Of a stretch of 64,000 nucleotides of DNA, positions 1-8,600 are shown in pieces; the stretch's first letter is position 1; the number at the start of each line of letters is the position of its first letter. The translations under genes were made by a program, and so were the position numbers. This DNA comes from Bradyrhizobium viridifuturi. GTDB taxonomy: Bacteria; Pseudomonadota; Alphaproteobacteria; Rhizobiales; Xanthobacteraceae. The stretch is taken from the NCBI RefSeq assembly GCF_001238275.1, contig NZ_LGTB01000019.1:62001-126000 (forward strand). The letters are read 5' to 3'. The notes under the pieces are model-generated. The model was not told where the DNA came from. It searched no databases and saw only the letters and a list, made by a program, of their open reading frames with translations.

Positions 1-163
1 TTCCGAGAAACCGGAAGGCATGGAAAGCCGCGAGCAGCCGGAGCGCCTCTTGGCGCGGCATCGTGCGGAGCGCCGGCCAGACATAGGTTGAGGCCACCAC
101 GGCGCTCGCCAGAAACGCTCCGGCTACGCTGAGCAGGAATGGAATGTTGAGACTGATCGGCAC
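1..163 (-). CDS. N-terminus of an unidentified membrane protein (truncated by window edge)
   Basis: An open frame enters from beyond the window edge and begins, on the minus strand, at a GTG at 161-163, with an AGAGGA sequence about ten bases upstream as a plausible ribosome binding site. The visible 54 residues start VPISLNIPFLLS and form one clear hydrophobic segment (about residues 4-30), followed by a basic stretch (RTMPRQEALRLLAAFHAFRF). This is a membrane anchor or first transmembrane helix. No domain can be named from so little sequence. It could be a small integral membrane protein of the kind common in Bradyrhizobium; the start codon is inferred. Confidence 0.5.
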   Translation of the reverse strand, partial: MPISLNIPFLLSVAGAFLASAVVASTYVWPALRTMPRQEALRLLAAFHAFRFLG

Positions 164-237
164 GGCCGGCGTCCTCTGTTGGTCGATCCGGAGAGAGAGG
201 TCGAACCCGTCGATCGGGTCCGACCTCGGCGCGGTGC

Positions 238-657
238 TCAGGGCTTGCCAACCAGCAGGCGGAGCGGCAGCAGCGGACCGACCGCGATGTAGTCGTGGTC
301 CATGATATCAAGCTTGGACAATGGCAGGCCCTCCATGATCGCGTGCGCCTCGGAGGTGTCCTTGGCATCGAGCAGGAAGACGACGCCGCGCCCGTCGGAC
401 CGCGAATACCATTCGCGAACCTTGCCGTTGAGATAGAGCTGCACGGTCTGGCGGATTTCATCCGGCATCACGGCCATCACTTGCTCGCGGGTGATGCCCG
501 GCTTGACGGTCAGGATGACCATCACGCCGGTGGTGATGGTGGAAATGGCTTGTGCTTGTCCTTGAGCCTGTGCTTGGGCGGGGGATGGAGCGGTCATGGA
601 GGTGGCGCCTATCAGAGTGAGGGTGAGGGCGAAGATTGTGTGACGGATTGCTTTCAT
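238..657 (-). CDS. secreted muconolactone-isomerase-like small protein
   Basis: About 139 residues. The start MKAIRHTIFALTL is chosen at 657 because a GGAG lies 11 bases upstream; an in-frame ATG at 666 and GTG at 678 are alternatives. Residues 1-30 are a signal peptide ending near APSPAQAQAQ, followed by a short Q/A-rich linker. The rest (VMVILTVKPGITREQVMAVMPDEIRQTVQLYLNG, then REWYSRSDGRGVVFLLDA) resembles the ferredoxin-like muconolactone isomerase / YciI-type fold: a short strand, a helix, a W-Y-S-R-x-D-G-R-G strand, and a closing helix with a strand containing LLPLRLL. It is therefore probably a periplasmic dimeric alpha-beta barrel protein of unknown substrate. A LysR gene starts 123 bases away in the opposite direction and is a likely regulator. 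The export signal argues against a classical cytoplasmic catechol-pathway enzyme. Confidence 0.75.
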   Translation of the reverse strand: MKAIRHTIFALTLTLIGATSMTAPSPAQAQAQGQAQAISTITTGVMVILTVKPGITREQVMAVMPDEIRQTVQLYLNGKVREWYSRSDGRGVVFLLDAKDTSEAHAIMEGLPLSKLDIMDHDYIAVGPLLPLRLLVGKP

Positions 658-780
658 CGGTCGCATGTCTCCGTTCACGACTGAGGTCGTGATGTCGCGT
701 CGATCAGCGCGCGTCGCGCTGTCGCTTCCGATCTAGGGCGGCTTTCCGCGGAGGACTATTCGCGATAATGTTGACGGGCC

Positions 781-1701
781 ATGAAGCAGAACTTCACAGT
801 CCGGCAGGGCGCGCTCGACGGCGTGGAGGCGTTTCTCAGCGTCGCCCAGCACCGCAGCTTTCGCCGCGCGGCGACCGAGCTCGCGGTCACACCGTCGGCG
901 ATCAGCCAGGCGGTGCGCGCGCTCGAGGCGCGCCTCGGCGCGGTGCTGTTCATCCGCACGACCCGCAGCGTCGGCCTCACCGAGGCCGGCGAGCGCTTCC
1001 TGGCGCGCGCGCGGCCGGCGTTCGAGGAACTGGTTGCCGCAAGCGGGGCCGCGCGCGAGCTCGGGCAGAAGCCGGCCGGGCTGCTGCGCCTCACCGTGCC
1101 GCGCTCGGTGGTGCCGATCCTGCTGGAGCCGCTGATCGCCTCGTTCTGCAAGGCCTATCCCGAGATCGAGGTCGAGCTCGCCGCCAGCGAAGAGCTGATC
1201 GACCTCGCCGCCGGAGGTTTCGATGCCGGCATCCGGATGGGCCAGTTCATCAACCCGGACATGGTCGCGGTGCGCCTGACCAAGCCGTTCCCGTTCGCCA
1301 TCGTCGGCAGCCCGGACTATCTCGCGCGCCGCGGCCGGCCGAAGCGTCCGGACGATTTGCGCAATCACGCCTGCCTGCGGTTGCGGCGCTCGAACGGCGG
1401 GCTGGCGCCATGGTCGCTGAACGACAATGGCCGCTCGATCGAACTTGCCGTATCCGGATCCTTCATCGGCCACGATTTCCCGACGCTGGTCGGCGCGGCC
1501 ATCGAAGGCGTCGGACTGGCTCAGGTGCCCGCGCCGCTGATATCAGGCGCGGTAAAGGAGAAGAAGCTGGTCCGCGTGCTCGACGCATTCGCGACGACGA
1601 CGCCGGGCGTGTTTCTCTACTATCCCGGCCACCGCCAGATACTGCCGAAGCTGCGCGCCTTCATCGATCACGTGAAGAGCCGGCCGGGGGCGGTGCGCTA
1701 G
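781..1701 (+). CDS. LysR-family transcriptional regulator
   Basis: 306 residues, the usual LysR length. Residues 11-70 form the winged helix-turn-helix (LDGVEAFLSVAQHRSFRRAA, SAISQAVRALEARLGAVLFIRT, then SVGLTEAGERFL). Residues 95-300 form the periplasmic-binding-protein-like effector domain, including the FDAGIRMG segment typical of the CrgA/AaeR-like subgroup. The gene is divergent from the secreted isomerase-like gene, sharing a region of about 120 bases. LysR proteins usually autoregulate and control such a divergent neighbour, so the isomerase-like gene is the probable target (inference). The effector cannot be predicted. Confidence 0.92.
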   Translation: MKQNFTVRQGALDGVEAFLSVAQHRSFRRAATELAVTPSAISQAVRALEARLGAVLFIRTTRSVGLTEAGERFLARARPAFEELVAASGAARELGQKPAGLLRLTVPRSVVPILLEPLIASFCKAYPEIEVELAASEELIDLAAGGFDAGIRMGQFINPDMVAVRLTKPFPFAIVGSPDYLARRGRPKRPDDLRNHACLRLRRSNGGLAPWSLNDNGRSIELAVSGSFIGHDFPTLVGAAIEGVGLAQVPAPLISGAVKEKKLVRVLDAFATTTPGVFLYYPGHRQILPKLRAFIDHVKSRPGAVR

Positions 1702-1743
1702 CTCGAATCTGGGATGGGTTTCGCTGCGTTCCCACCTACGCTT

Positions 1744-1850
1744 GTCATCGTCCGGCTCGACCGGGCGATCCAGTACGCCGCGGCTTCTCCGCTCAAGCGC
1801 GACTGTCTCTGGAATACTGGATCACCGCATGCGCCTTCGCGGGTGATGAC
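1744..1850. repeat. imperfect palindromic intergenic repeat
   Basis: Left part GTCATCGTCCGGCTCGACCG and GCGATCCAGTA (1744-1775) pairs imperfectly with TACTGGATCACCGC and CGGGTGATGAC (1815-1850). It lies in the 337-base gene-free stretch after the LysR gene, together with a second palindrome. Such palindromes are dispersed in Bradyrhizobium intergenic DNA and are REP-like; no coding potential is supported. Confidence 0.7.
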
Positions 1851-1869
1851 ACCGAACCACATATTCGTT

Positions 1870-1991
1870 GTCGTCCCAGCGAAAGCAGGGACCCATAACC
1901 ACGAAGGGTTATTGATGCGCGATGTTGGAACGGCGAGTCCCTTTAACAAGGTCCGCCGCGGCGTATGGGTCCCTGCTTTCGCCGGGACGAC
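1870..1991. repeat. long inverted repeat, REP-like, with 28-base arms
   Basis: The arm at 1870-1897 (GTCGTCCCAGCGAAAGCAGG plus ACCCATA) is matched in inverse orientation at 1964-1991, with one or two mismatches, enclosing about 66 bases. Together with the preceding palindrome it fills 1702-2038, which holds no gene. Transcribed, it would form a long stem downstream of both convergent genes and could act as a bidirectional terminator (inference). Confidence 0.75.
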
Positions 1992-2038
1992 ACCGGGTAT
2001 GGAGCACGCGCGTCAGCAATAACGAGGAGCCGCCCGCC

Positions 2039-2824
2039 TCACATCTTCTCCTTCACGAACCTGTTCCGCAACGTTCCGATGCCGGTGATGTCGATCTCCA
2101 CTACGTCGCCGTCCTTCAAATCAGGCGAGGCGCCGTCGGTGCCCATCCAGATCACGTCGCCGGGCGACAGCGTGAAGTATTTGGTCAGCTCGACCAGGAA
2201 GGGCACAATGCCGAAGATCATCTCGTTGGTGCGGAAGCGGCCGGTCTCCTTGCCATTGACGCGGATCGCGGTCTCCATCCGGTCGAGATCGACGTCGGTC
2301 TCGATCCACGGGCCCATCGGCTTGAAGGTGTCGGCATTCTTCGACCGCCATAGCCCGCGATCGGCCTTCTGCCAGTTGCGCTCGGAGACGTCGTTGCCGA
2401 TCGTGTAGCCGAACACGTAGTCCATCGCATTGGCTTCGGTGAGATGCTTGGCGGTCTTGCCGATCACGACGACGAGCTCGCCCTCGTAATGAATCTTCTC
2501 GGTCGCGCTGGCCGGGATCACGACGTTCTCGTCATGGGCGATCAGCGCGTTCTGCGCGCGATAGCCGATCTCGGGACGATCGGGCACGTTCGGCACCGTG
2601 CCGGCCTTGTCGGCGGCCTCCTTGAGGTGCTTCAAATAATTCAGCCCGACGCAGTAGAAGGTGCGCGGGATCAGCGGCAGCTCGATCTTGACGTCCTTCA
2701 GGGCGTGGGTCTTTGCCGTCTTGCTCCATTCGCCGAACGGATCGCCGTTGACGGTGGTGACGATATCGCCGTCGATGAGACCCCAGGACGTGTTGCCCGC
2801 GGCGGTGAATTTCAGCCAGCGCAT
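2039..2824 (-). CDS. fumarylacetoacetate hydrolase family protein
   Basis: 261 residues, the length of the short FAH / HpcE-like / YcgM family that cleaves or decarboxylates ring-cleavage products containing a 1,3-dicarbonyl. The N-terminal part (1-55) is the small lid-like region and residues 56-255 the FAH fold. The divalent-metal motif is visible: HYEGELVVVIG supplies E-x-E, and GNDVSERNWQ supplies the following Asp. SPGDVIWMGTDGAS is the characteristic late turn. It is the last gene of a minus-strand operon (Ldh dehydrogenase, flavin monooxygenase, this gene), with a 13-base gap to the monooxygenase. This suggests a short catabolic route of oxidation and hydrolytic C-C cleavage. The natural substrate cannot be read from the sequence. 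Confidence 0.92.
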   Translation of the reverse strand: MRWLKFTAAGNTSWGLIDGDIVTTVNGDPFGEWSKTAKTHALKDVKIELPLIPRTFYCVGLNYLKHLKEAADKAGTVPNVPDRPEIGYRAQNALIAHDENVVIPASATEKIHYEGELVVVIGKTAKHLTEANAMDYVFGYTIGNDVSERNWQKADRGLWRSKNADTFKPMGPWIETDVDLDRMETAIRVNGKETGRFRTNEMIFGIVPFLVELTKYFTLSPGDVIWMGTDGASPDLKDGDVVEIDITGIGTLRNRFVKEKM

Positions 2825-2837
2825 GATGATATATCCT

Positions 2838-4201
2838 CTATTCCGCGGCCTGTGCGCGGGTCTTCCAGGCGCCCGCGGCGGGGCGCTTGAGCCCGAGATT
2901 TTCCCGCAGCGTCGTGCCGGCGTAGTCCTTGTGGAACAGGCCGCGCTTCTGCAGCTCCGGCACCACGTGATCGACGAAGTCGGCGTAGGAGCCCGGCACG
3001 TAGCTCGCCGCGACGACGAAGCCGTCGCAGCCGCGGCCCTCGAACATTTCCTCGAGCCGGTCGGCGATCTCCTTGGGGCCGCCGACCATCGCGTCCTGCA
3101 CCTGGCCGCGGCCGGAGAAGGTGATGAAGTCGCGGGTCGATGGATTGGTCTTGCCGGAGGTGCGCAGCACGCCGTCGCGGATTCCGAGCATGCCCTGCAT
3201 GCCCTGCAATTCCTCTGTTGTCAGCGGCTCGTCGATCCCCTTGGCACCGAAATCGAAGTTGAGCCTTCGGCGAGCAGCGACAGCGCGTCGATCTCGAGCG
3301 GCAGCTTCTGGATCACCGCCATCCGGTCCTCGGCCTCGGCCTTGGTCGCGGCGGTGACCGGCGTGATCAGGTTGCAGAGGAACATCTGGTCGGGATCGCG
3401 GCCGGCCTTGGCAGCTTCGCCACGGATCGCGTCATAGCCCTGCTTGGCGTTGGCAAGGTTGCGCGCCGCGGTGAAGATCACCTCGCCCCAGCGCCCGGCA
3501 AAGCGCTGGCCGCGGCCGGAGGCGCCGGCCTGGATCACGACGGGATGGCCCTGCGCTGAGCGCGGCACCGTGAACGGCCCGCGCGAGGTGAAGAACTGCC
3601 CCTTGTGGTCGAGCCGCTTCACCTTGGTCGGATCGGCGAAACGGCCGCTTGTCTTGTCGATCACCAGCGAGCCGTCTTCCCAGGCGTCCCAGTGGCCGAG
3701 CACCACCTCCATGAACTCGTCGGCGCGGTCGTAGCGGAGATCGTGCTCGAGATGTTGCTCCCGGCCCATGTTGAGCGCTTCGCCGTCATTGACCGACGTC
3801 ACCACGTTCCAGGCGGCGCGGCCACCTGTCATCAAATCGAGCGTAGCGAAGCGACGGGCGACGTCGAACGGCTCGAAATAGGTGGTGGATGCGGTCGAGG
3901 CCAAGCCGAGCTTGGTGGTGACCATGCCCATCGTGGTCAGCACCACGATCGGGTCCATCTTCACACAGCGGATGCCGTATTCGACGGTGTGGGCGTGATC
4001 GTTGCCATAGCGGTCGGGCATTGCGAGGCGGTCGTCGAAGAACGCCATGTGGAACTTGCCGCGCTCCAGGATGCGCGCGATTTCCTGGTAATAGTCGGCG
4101 GACATCGAGTCATCGCGCGAGTCCGGGTGGCGCCAGGAGCTCGGCAGGTTGGTGCAGTTCTGCGCCTGCAAAAAGCCAACCAGCGCCATTTGCCGTGTCA
4201 T
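2838..4201 (-). pseudogene. LLM-class FMN-dependent monooxygenase (NtaA/SnaA/DszA type), frameshifted
   Basis: The first 317 or so codons (from 4201) read MTRQMALVGFLQAQNCTNLP, then ARILERGKFHMAFFDDRLAMP and TGGRAAWNVVTS, hallmarks of the NtaA/SnaA/DszA monooxygenases that use FMNH2 from a partner reductase. Near 3261-3270 the frame is lost. Inserting one base there continues directly into LNFDFGAKGIDEPLTTEEL and GMLGIRDGVLRTSG down to the stop at 2838. The restored protein would have 454 residues, the normal family length, with no other defect. I take this as a sequencing deletion rather than decay. It sits between the Ldh and FAH-like genes in one operon. As written, the product stops at 3221. 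Confidence 0.85.
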
Positions 4202-4225
4202 GTCGTTCTCCTGTGCTCGGATGGT

Positions 4226-5278
4226 TCAGCGAAGATCGAGCTGGTCGGTCAGCTTGTAGTCGGCGACGAGCGCCTTCAGCTTGTCCCAGGTCGCATCCTC
4301 GATCTCGATGCCGTCCTTGCGCCGCTGTTGCTCGCGCAGATGTTCGATCTCGCCCGGATAGAACACGCCGCGGCTCCCTTCCGAGGGCGGCGTCGATTTC
4401 AAATAGCGGGCGAAGTCGGCGACTTCCTTCTTGAAATCCTTGAGCGGCCGGAACGCAGCGACGTTGAACGCCGCCATGAAGCAGCCGTCGTTGTGCCGGC
4501 CGGTCGGCTCGACACCAAAGCCGAGGCCGGTCAACAGGCCGCACAGCACCTCGACCATCGCGGCAAGGCCGCTTCCCTTGTAGCCCTCGCTGCCGCCGAG
4601 CGGCAGCAGCGCGCCGCCCTTGCGATAATCCCTGGGGTCGGTGGTGTCGCGCCCCTCGGCATCGATGATCCAGCCCTTCGGGATCTGCTCGCCGCGCGCC
4701 ACCGCGAGCTGGATCTTGCCGGCTGCGACCGCCGAGGTCGCCATGTCCAGATAGAACGGCGCCTCGAGATCGGAGGGCACCGCGATCGAGAGCGGATTGG
4801 TGCCGAGCCGGGCCTCGCGGCCGCCGAACGGCGCGACATGTTTCGGCGAGCGGCCGGAATCGGCGGCCGCAATCCCGATCATGCCCTCGCGCATCGCCAT
4901 CAGCGGATAGTGCGCCAGCCGCCCGACATGGCTCTGCCGGAACACGGTGCAGGCGGCGACATTGGCGGTCTTTGCCTTGTTGATGGTCATCTCCATCGCC
5001 TTGGCATTGACGTGGAAGCCGAAGCCCCAATGACCGTCGATCACGGTGGTGGTCGGCGTCTCCTGCACCACGGTCCATTTCGCGCCAGGCACGATGTGGC
5101 CGGCCTTGATCCGGTCGATATAGGTCGGGATTGCGATCACGCCGTGGGAGTCATGGCCGGCGAGGTTGGCGTTGACGCAGCCGGAGGCGACTGCGCTCGC
5201 CTCCTCCTCCGATGCGCCGGCGCCCTTCAGCAGCGCCGCGCCGATGCGCGTGAGACGGTCGGCCTGGACGATCGGCAT
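4226..5278 (-). CDS. Ldh-family (malate/L-lactate/ureidoglycolate-type) NAD(P)-dependent dehydrogenase
   Basis: 350 residues from the ATG at 5278, which has GAGGAA just upstream; nine more in-frame codons upstream have no ribosome site. The family signature is present: GHDSHGVIAIPTYIDRIKAG near residues 41-60, the SHVGRLAHYP loop, then FGGREARLGTNPLSIAVP and MATSAVAAGKI. This family has its own NAD-binding fold, unlike classical lactate dehydrogenase, and reduces or oxidises 2-oxo/2-hydroxy acids. It is the first gene of the three-gene operon running to 2039, 24 bases before the flavin monooxygenase. A malate/lactate role is only one option; ureidoglycolate or delta1-piperideine-2-carboxylate reductases are also in the family. 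Confidence 0.9.
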   Translation of the reverse strand: MPIVQADRLTRIGAALLKGAGASEEEASAVASGCVNANLAGHDSHGVIAIPTYIDRIKAGHIVPGAKWTVVQETPTTTVIDGHWGFGFHVNAKAMEMTINKAKTANVAACTVFRQSHVGRLAHYPLMAMREGMIGIAAADSGRSPKHVAPFGGREARLGTNPLSIAVPSDLEAPFYLDMATSAVAAGKIQLAVARGEQIPKGWIIDAEGRDTTDPRDYRKGGALLPLGGSEGYKGSGLAAMVEVLCGLLTGLGFGVEPTGRHNDGCFMAAFNVAAFRPLKDFKKEVADFARYLKSTPPSEGSRGVFYPGEIEHLREQQRRKDGIEIEDATWDKLKALVADYKLTDQLDLR

Positions 5279-5305
5279 GGGATTTTCCTCGCGGTCCGCC
5301 CGCAT

Positions 5306-5632
5306 GATGAGCGGGTCTTGCTTGCTGTTGTCAGCCGCATGCTCTCAAAGCGCCGAGGTGCGAGCAAGCGCAGAAAATCCGGTCCGCCATACCGCCAGCT
5401 GGGTGCTCCGGGCCGAGATTTCACCGAGTGGAACGGGCGCGGTCGCGATGCGGAATTTGGCGGCTCGGACGGCCCAGGCAGGCCCGGGATCCGGGCCCCG
5501 CAATCCTCCGCCTCAGGCTGGCACACCGGCGTCCGTAATATCCCGGAAAACGGCCGTCCGCGTTCGTCAGCCGTTTACTTTGTCGTGCAACTTGCCGGAT
5601 ACGCTAACCACCACTTAGGCCTATCGCGGGCA
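5306..5632. other. divergent intergenic region without recognised gene
   Basis: About 330 bases between the Ldh operon and the GAF-GGDEF-EAL gene. It should carry both divergent promoters, but I see no convincing consensus promoter, operator or RNA. The frame of the downstream gene happens to stay open through this region and beyond, but its composition and lack of domain similarity argue against coding. Confidence 0.5.
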
Positions 5633-8600
5633 ATGTTCCGTCCCGGATTGAAGGGGGTGGCCGCGGGGCCTTCAGGAATCGTGCAGTCGAGCATCGGGCG
5701 TACATTCGCGGCATTGAATGCCACCAACGAAGCGATCCTGTACGCAAAATCACCAGAAGAACTGTACGGAAAGGTCTGCGAAGCCGCGTTCTCGAGCGGG
5801 AGCTTCCTGGCCGCGACCGTCTTCTTGCTGGAGCCGGATACCGGTCTGCTGACATTCGCAGCCGGCTGCGGCGACGATGTCGCGCGCCTGCGCAGCATCA
5901 CCATTTCCACAATCGCCAATCTGCCGGAAGGCGAGGGCGTCGCCGGGCAGGCGTTTCGCGACCAGAACGCCTGCGTCAGCAACGACTATATCAACGACGC
6001 CCGTTCGGCGGCCTGGCGCAGCGGCCTCGCGGCGGCCGGCGTCGGCGCGGCGGCGGCGATGCCGCTGGTCTGTGGCGGGCGCAGCGTCGGCGTCTTCATG
6101 GTGACCCGGCGCGAGGTCGACTCGCTCGGCGAGGAGATCGTGTCGCTGCTGGAACGCATGGCGGCGAACGTGTCCTACGCGCTCGACAATTTCGACCATG
6201 AGGCGTCGCGCAAGAGCGGCGAGCGGGCGATGCGCCGGCTCAACCGCATGTTCGGTGCGATCAGCGCGACCAACGAGGCGATCCTTCGCGCCAAGACCGA
6301 GCACGATCTCTATCAGCGGGTGTGCGATGCCGCGGTGTTCAGCGGCAAATCTTTCGCCACGGTGGTGCTGCTGGCCGAGCCCGACACACATTGGCTCGAG
6401 CCCGTCGCCGGCACCGGCGAGGCGATCGAGCTGATCACGCAGACGCGTTTCTCGACCGATCCGGACAACGTCTACGGCAAGGGCATCTGCGGCGAGGCGT
6501 TCCGGACTCAGCGGCCGTGCGTCGAGCACGACATTCCGATATCGACGAGCCCGTCGCAGACACCGATGCGCGGCAGCGGCTTGATGGCTTGCGTGGCGCT
6601 GCCGCTCACCCGGTTCGGCAACAGCATCGGCGTCCTGATCTTCTTCACCGGCAATTCCTGGGCGCGCGACGAGGAGATCATCGCGCTGCTGGCGGGGATC
6701 GCCGAGAACGTTTCTGTTGCGCTCGACAATTTCGGCCGCGCCACCGAGAAGGCCAGGGCCGACGCCGAACGCGAGCGGCTGTCGCGGATGTTCGCGGCGC
6801 TGAGCGCGACCAACGAGGCGATCATGCGGGCGCGGTCGCGGCTCGAGATGTTCGAGCTGGTCTGCGCCGCGGCGGCGCATGGCGGCGGGTTCAACTCCAC
6901 CAGCATCCTGATCGCGAAGCCCGGCGACGATTTCATGGAGATGATGGCGGTCGCAGGTCCGACTGCCGAGAATGCACGCCGCCTCAACGTCTCGCGCAGC
7001 GAGGCGCGGGCCGAAGGGCGCGGCGTCTGCGGCAGGGCGTTCCGCTCGCGGCGCGCCTGCATCAACAACGATTTCATGGGCGATGTCGCCAACAGCCCGT
7101 TCCGCGACGTCATCGACCGCGAGGACGCACGGTCGGGCGCGGCATTTCCGTTGATCGTCGACGACGAGCCGGTCGGCGTGATGCTGTTCATCTCCGCCAA
7201 GCGCAACACCTTCTCCGCGGAATTCGCCGAGCTGCTGCAACGGCTCGCCGACAACGTCTCCTACGCGCTCGGCAGCTTCGATCGCGCCGACGAGAAGGCG
7301 CGTACCGAGGAGCAGAAGGAACGGCTGCGGCGCATGTTCGCGGCTCTGAGCGCGACCAACGAAGCGATCATGCGGGCGAAGTCCCGCAGCGAGCTGTTCG
7401 ATCTGGTTTGCGATGCTGCGGCGGTCGGCGGCCAGTTCATCTCGGCGACGATCCGCCTGGTACGTCCCGGCGAGGCCTTCCTGGAGAACGTGGCGGCCTC
7501 CGGCCCTGACCGGGTCCGCGCCCGCGAGGTCCAGTTGTCGGCCGATGCGACGCGCCCGGAGGGACAGACGCTGACCGGCGTTGCGATCCGTACCCGCAGG
7601 CCCTGCATCAGCAACGATTATCTCAGCGACTTCGGCCCTGAATCGCATGTCTATCCGGTCGTTCGCGACAGCGGCAGCAAGTCCGGCGCGGCGCTGCCGT
7701 TGCTCAAGAACGGCGAGGCGATCGGCGCGCTGGTGTTCCTGTCCAGCGAATTCGGCACCTTCAGTCCGGAGATGATGGCGCTGTTGCAGCGGCTCGCCGA
7801 GAACGTGTCGTTTGCGCTCGCCAATTTCGACCGGGCCGATGAAAAGGCGAGGGCCGACGAGCAGAAGGAGCGGCTGTCGCGGATGTTCGCGGCGCTGAGC
7901 GCGACCAACGAGGCGATCATGCGGGCGAAGTCCCGCGCCGAGCTCTATCAATTGGTCTCCGAGGCGGCAGCGACCGGCGGCAAATTCACCTCGACCACCA
8001 TCGCGCTGGCGCGGCCCGGCAGCGATTATCTGCGGATCGTCGCCATCGCAGGCCCGGCAGCCGAGGGCGCGAGCCAGGTGACGCTCTCGGTCAACGAGGC
8101 GCACCCGGAGGGCCGCGGCGCCTGCGGCAGGGCGTTCCGCTCAGGCAAGGCCTGCATCATCAACGACTATTTTGCCGATGCCGAGACCACAGCTTTCCAC
8201 GAGCGGGCCCGCCTCGACGGAACCAAGTCCGGTGCGTCGTTTCCGCTGATCGTCAGCGGGCGGGTGGTCGGCGTCATGATCTTCGTCGCGATCGAGAAGG
8301 ACACGTTCACGCCGGAGTTCGCCGAGCTGTTGCAGCGGCTCGCCGACAATCTGGCATTCGCGCTCGAAAGCTTCGACCGCGCCGACGAGAAGCACAAGGC
8401 CGACGAGCGCATCGAATATCTTGCCTCGCACGACAGCCTGACCAATCTGCCGAACCGCGAGACGTTCAATGAGATGCTGCGTCACGCGATTTCGGCGGCG
8501 GATCGCCATCGCCGGCAGCTCGCGGTGCTGTTCATCGATCTCGATCGCTTCAAGATCATCAACGACTCGCTCGGTCACGACGCCGGCGACATGCTGCTGG

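Noticed and set aside
3605..5632. Continuous 5' extension of the GAF-GGDEF-EAL frame
   Set aside because: It runs over the oppositely oriented Ldh operon with no domain match; the GAF repeats begin after 5633.
5750..8104. Long open frame (784 codons) on the minus strand opposite the GAF-GGDEF-EAL gene
   Set aside because: Antisense shadow of a repeated GC-rich gene; composition is Arg/Gly/Ala-biased and lacks any domain.
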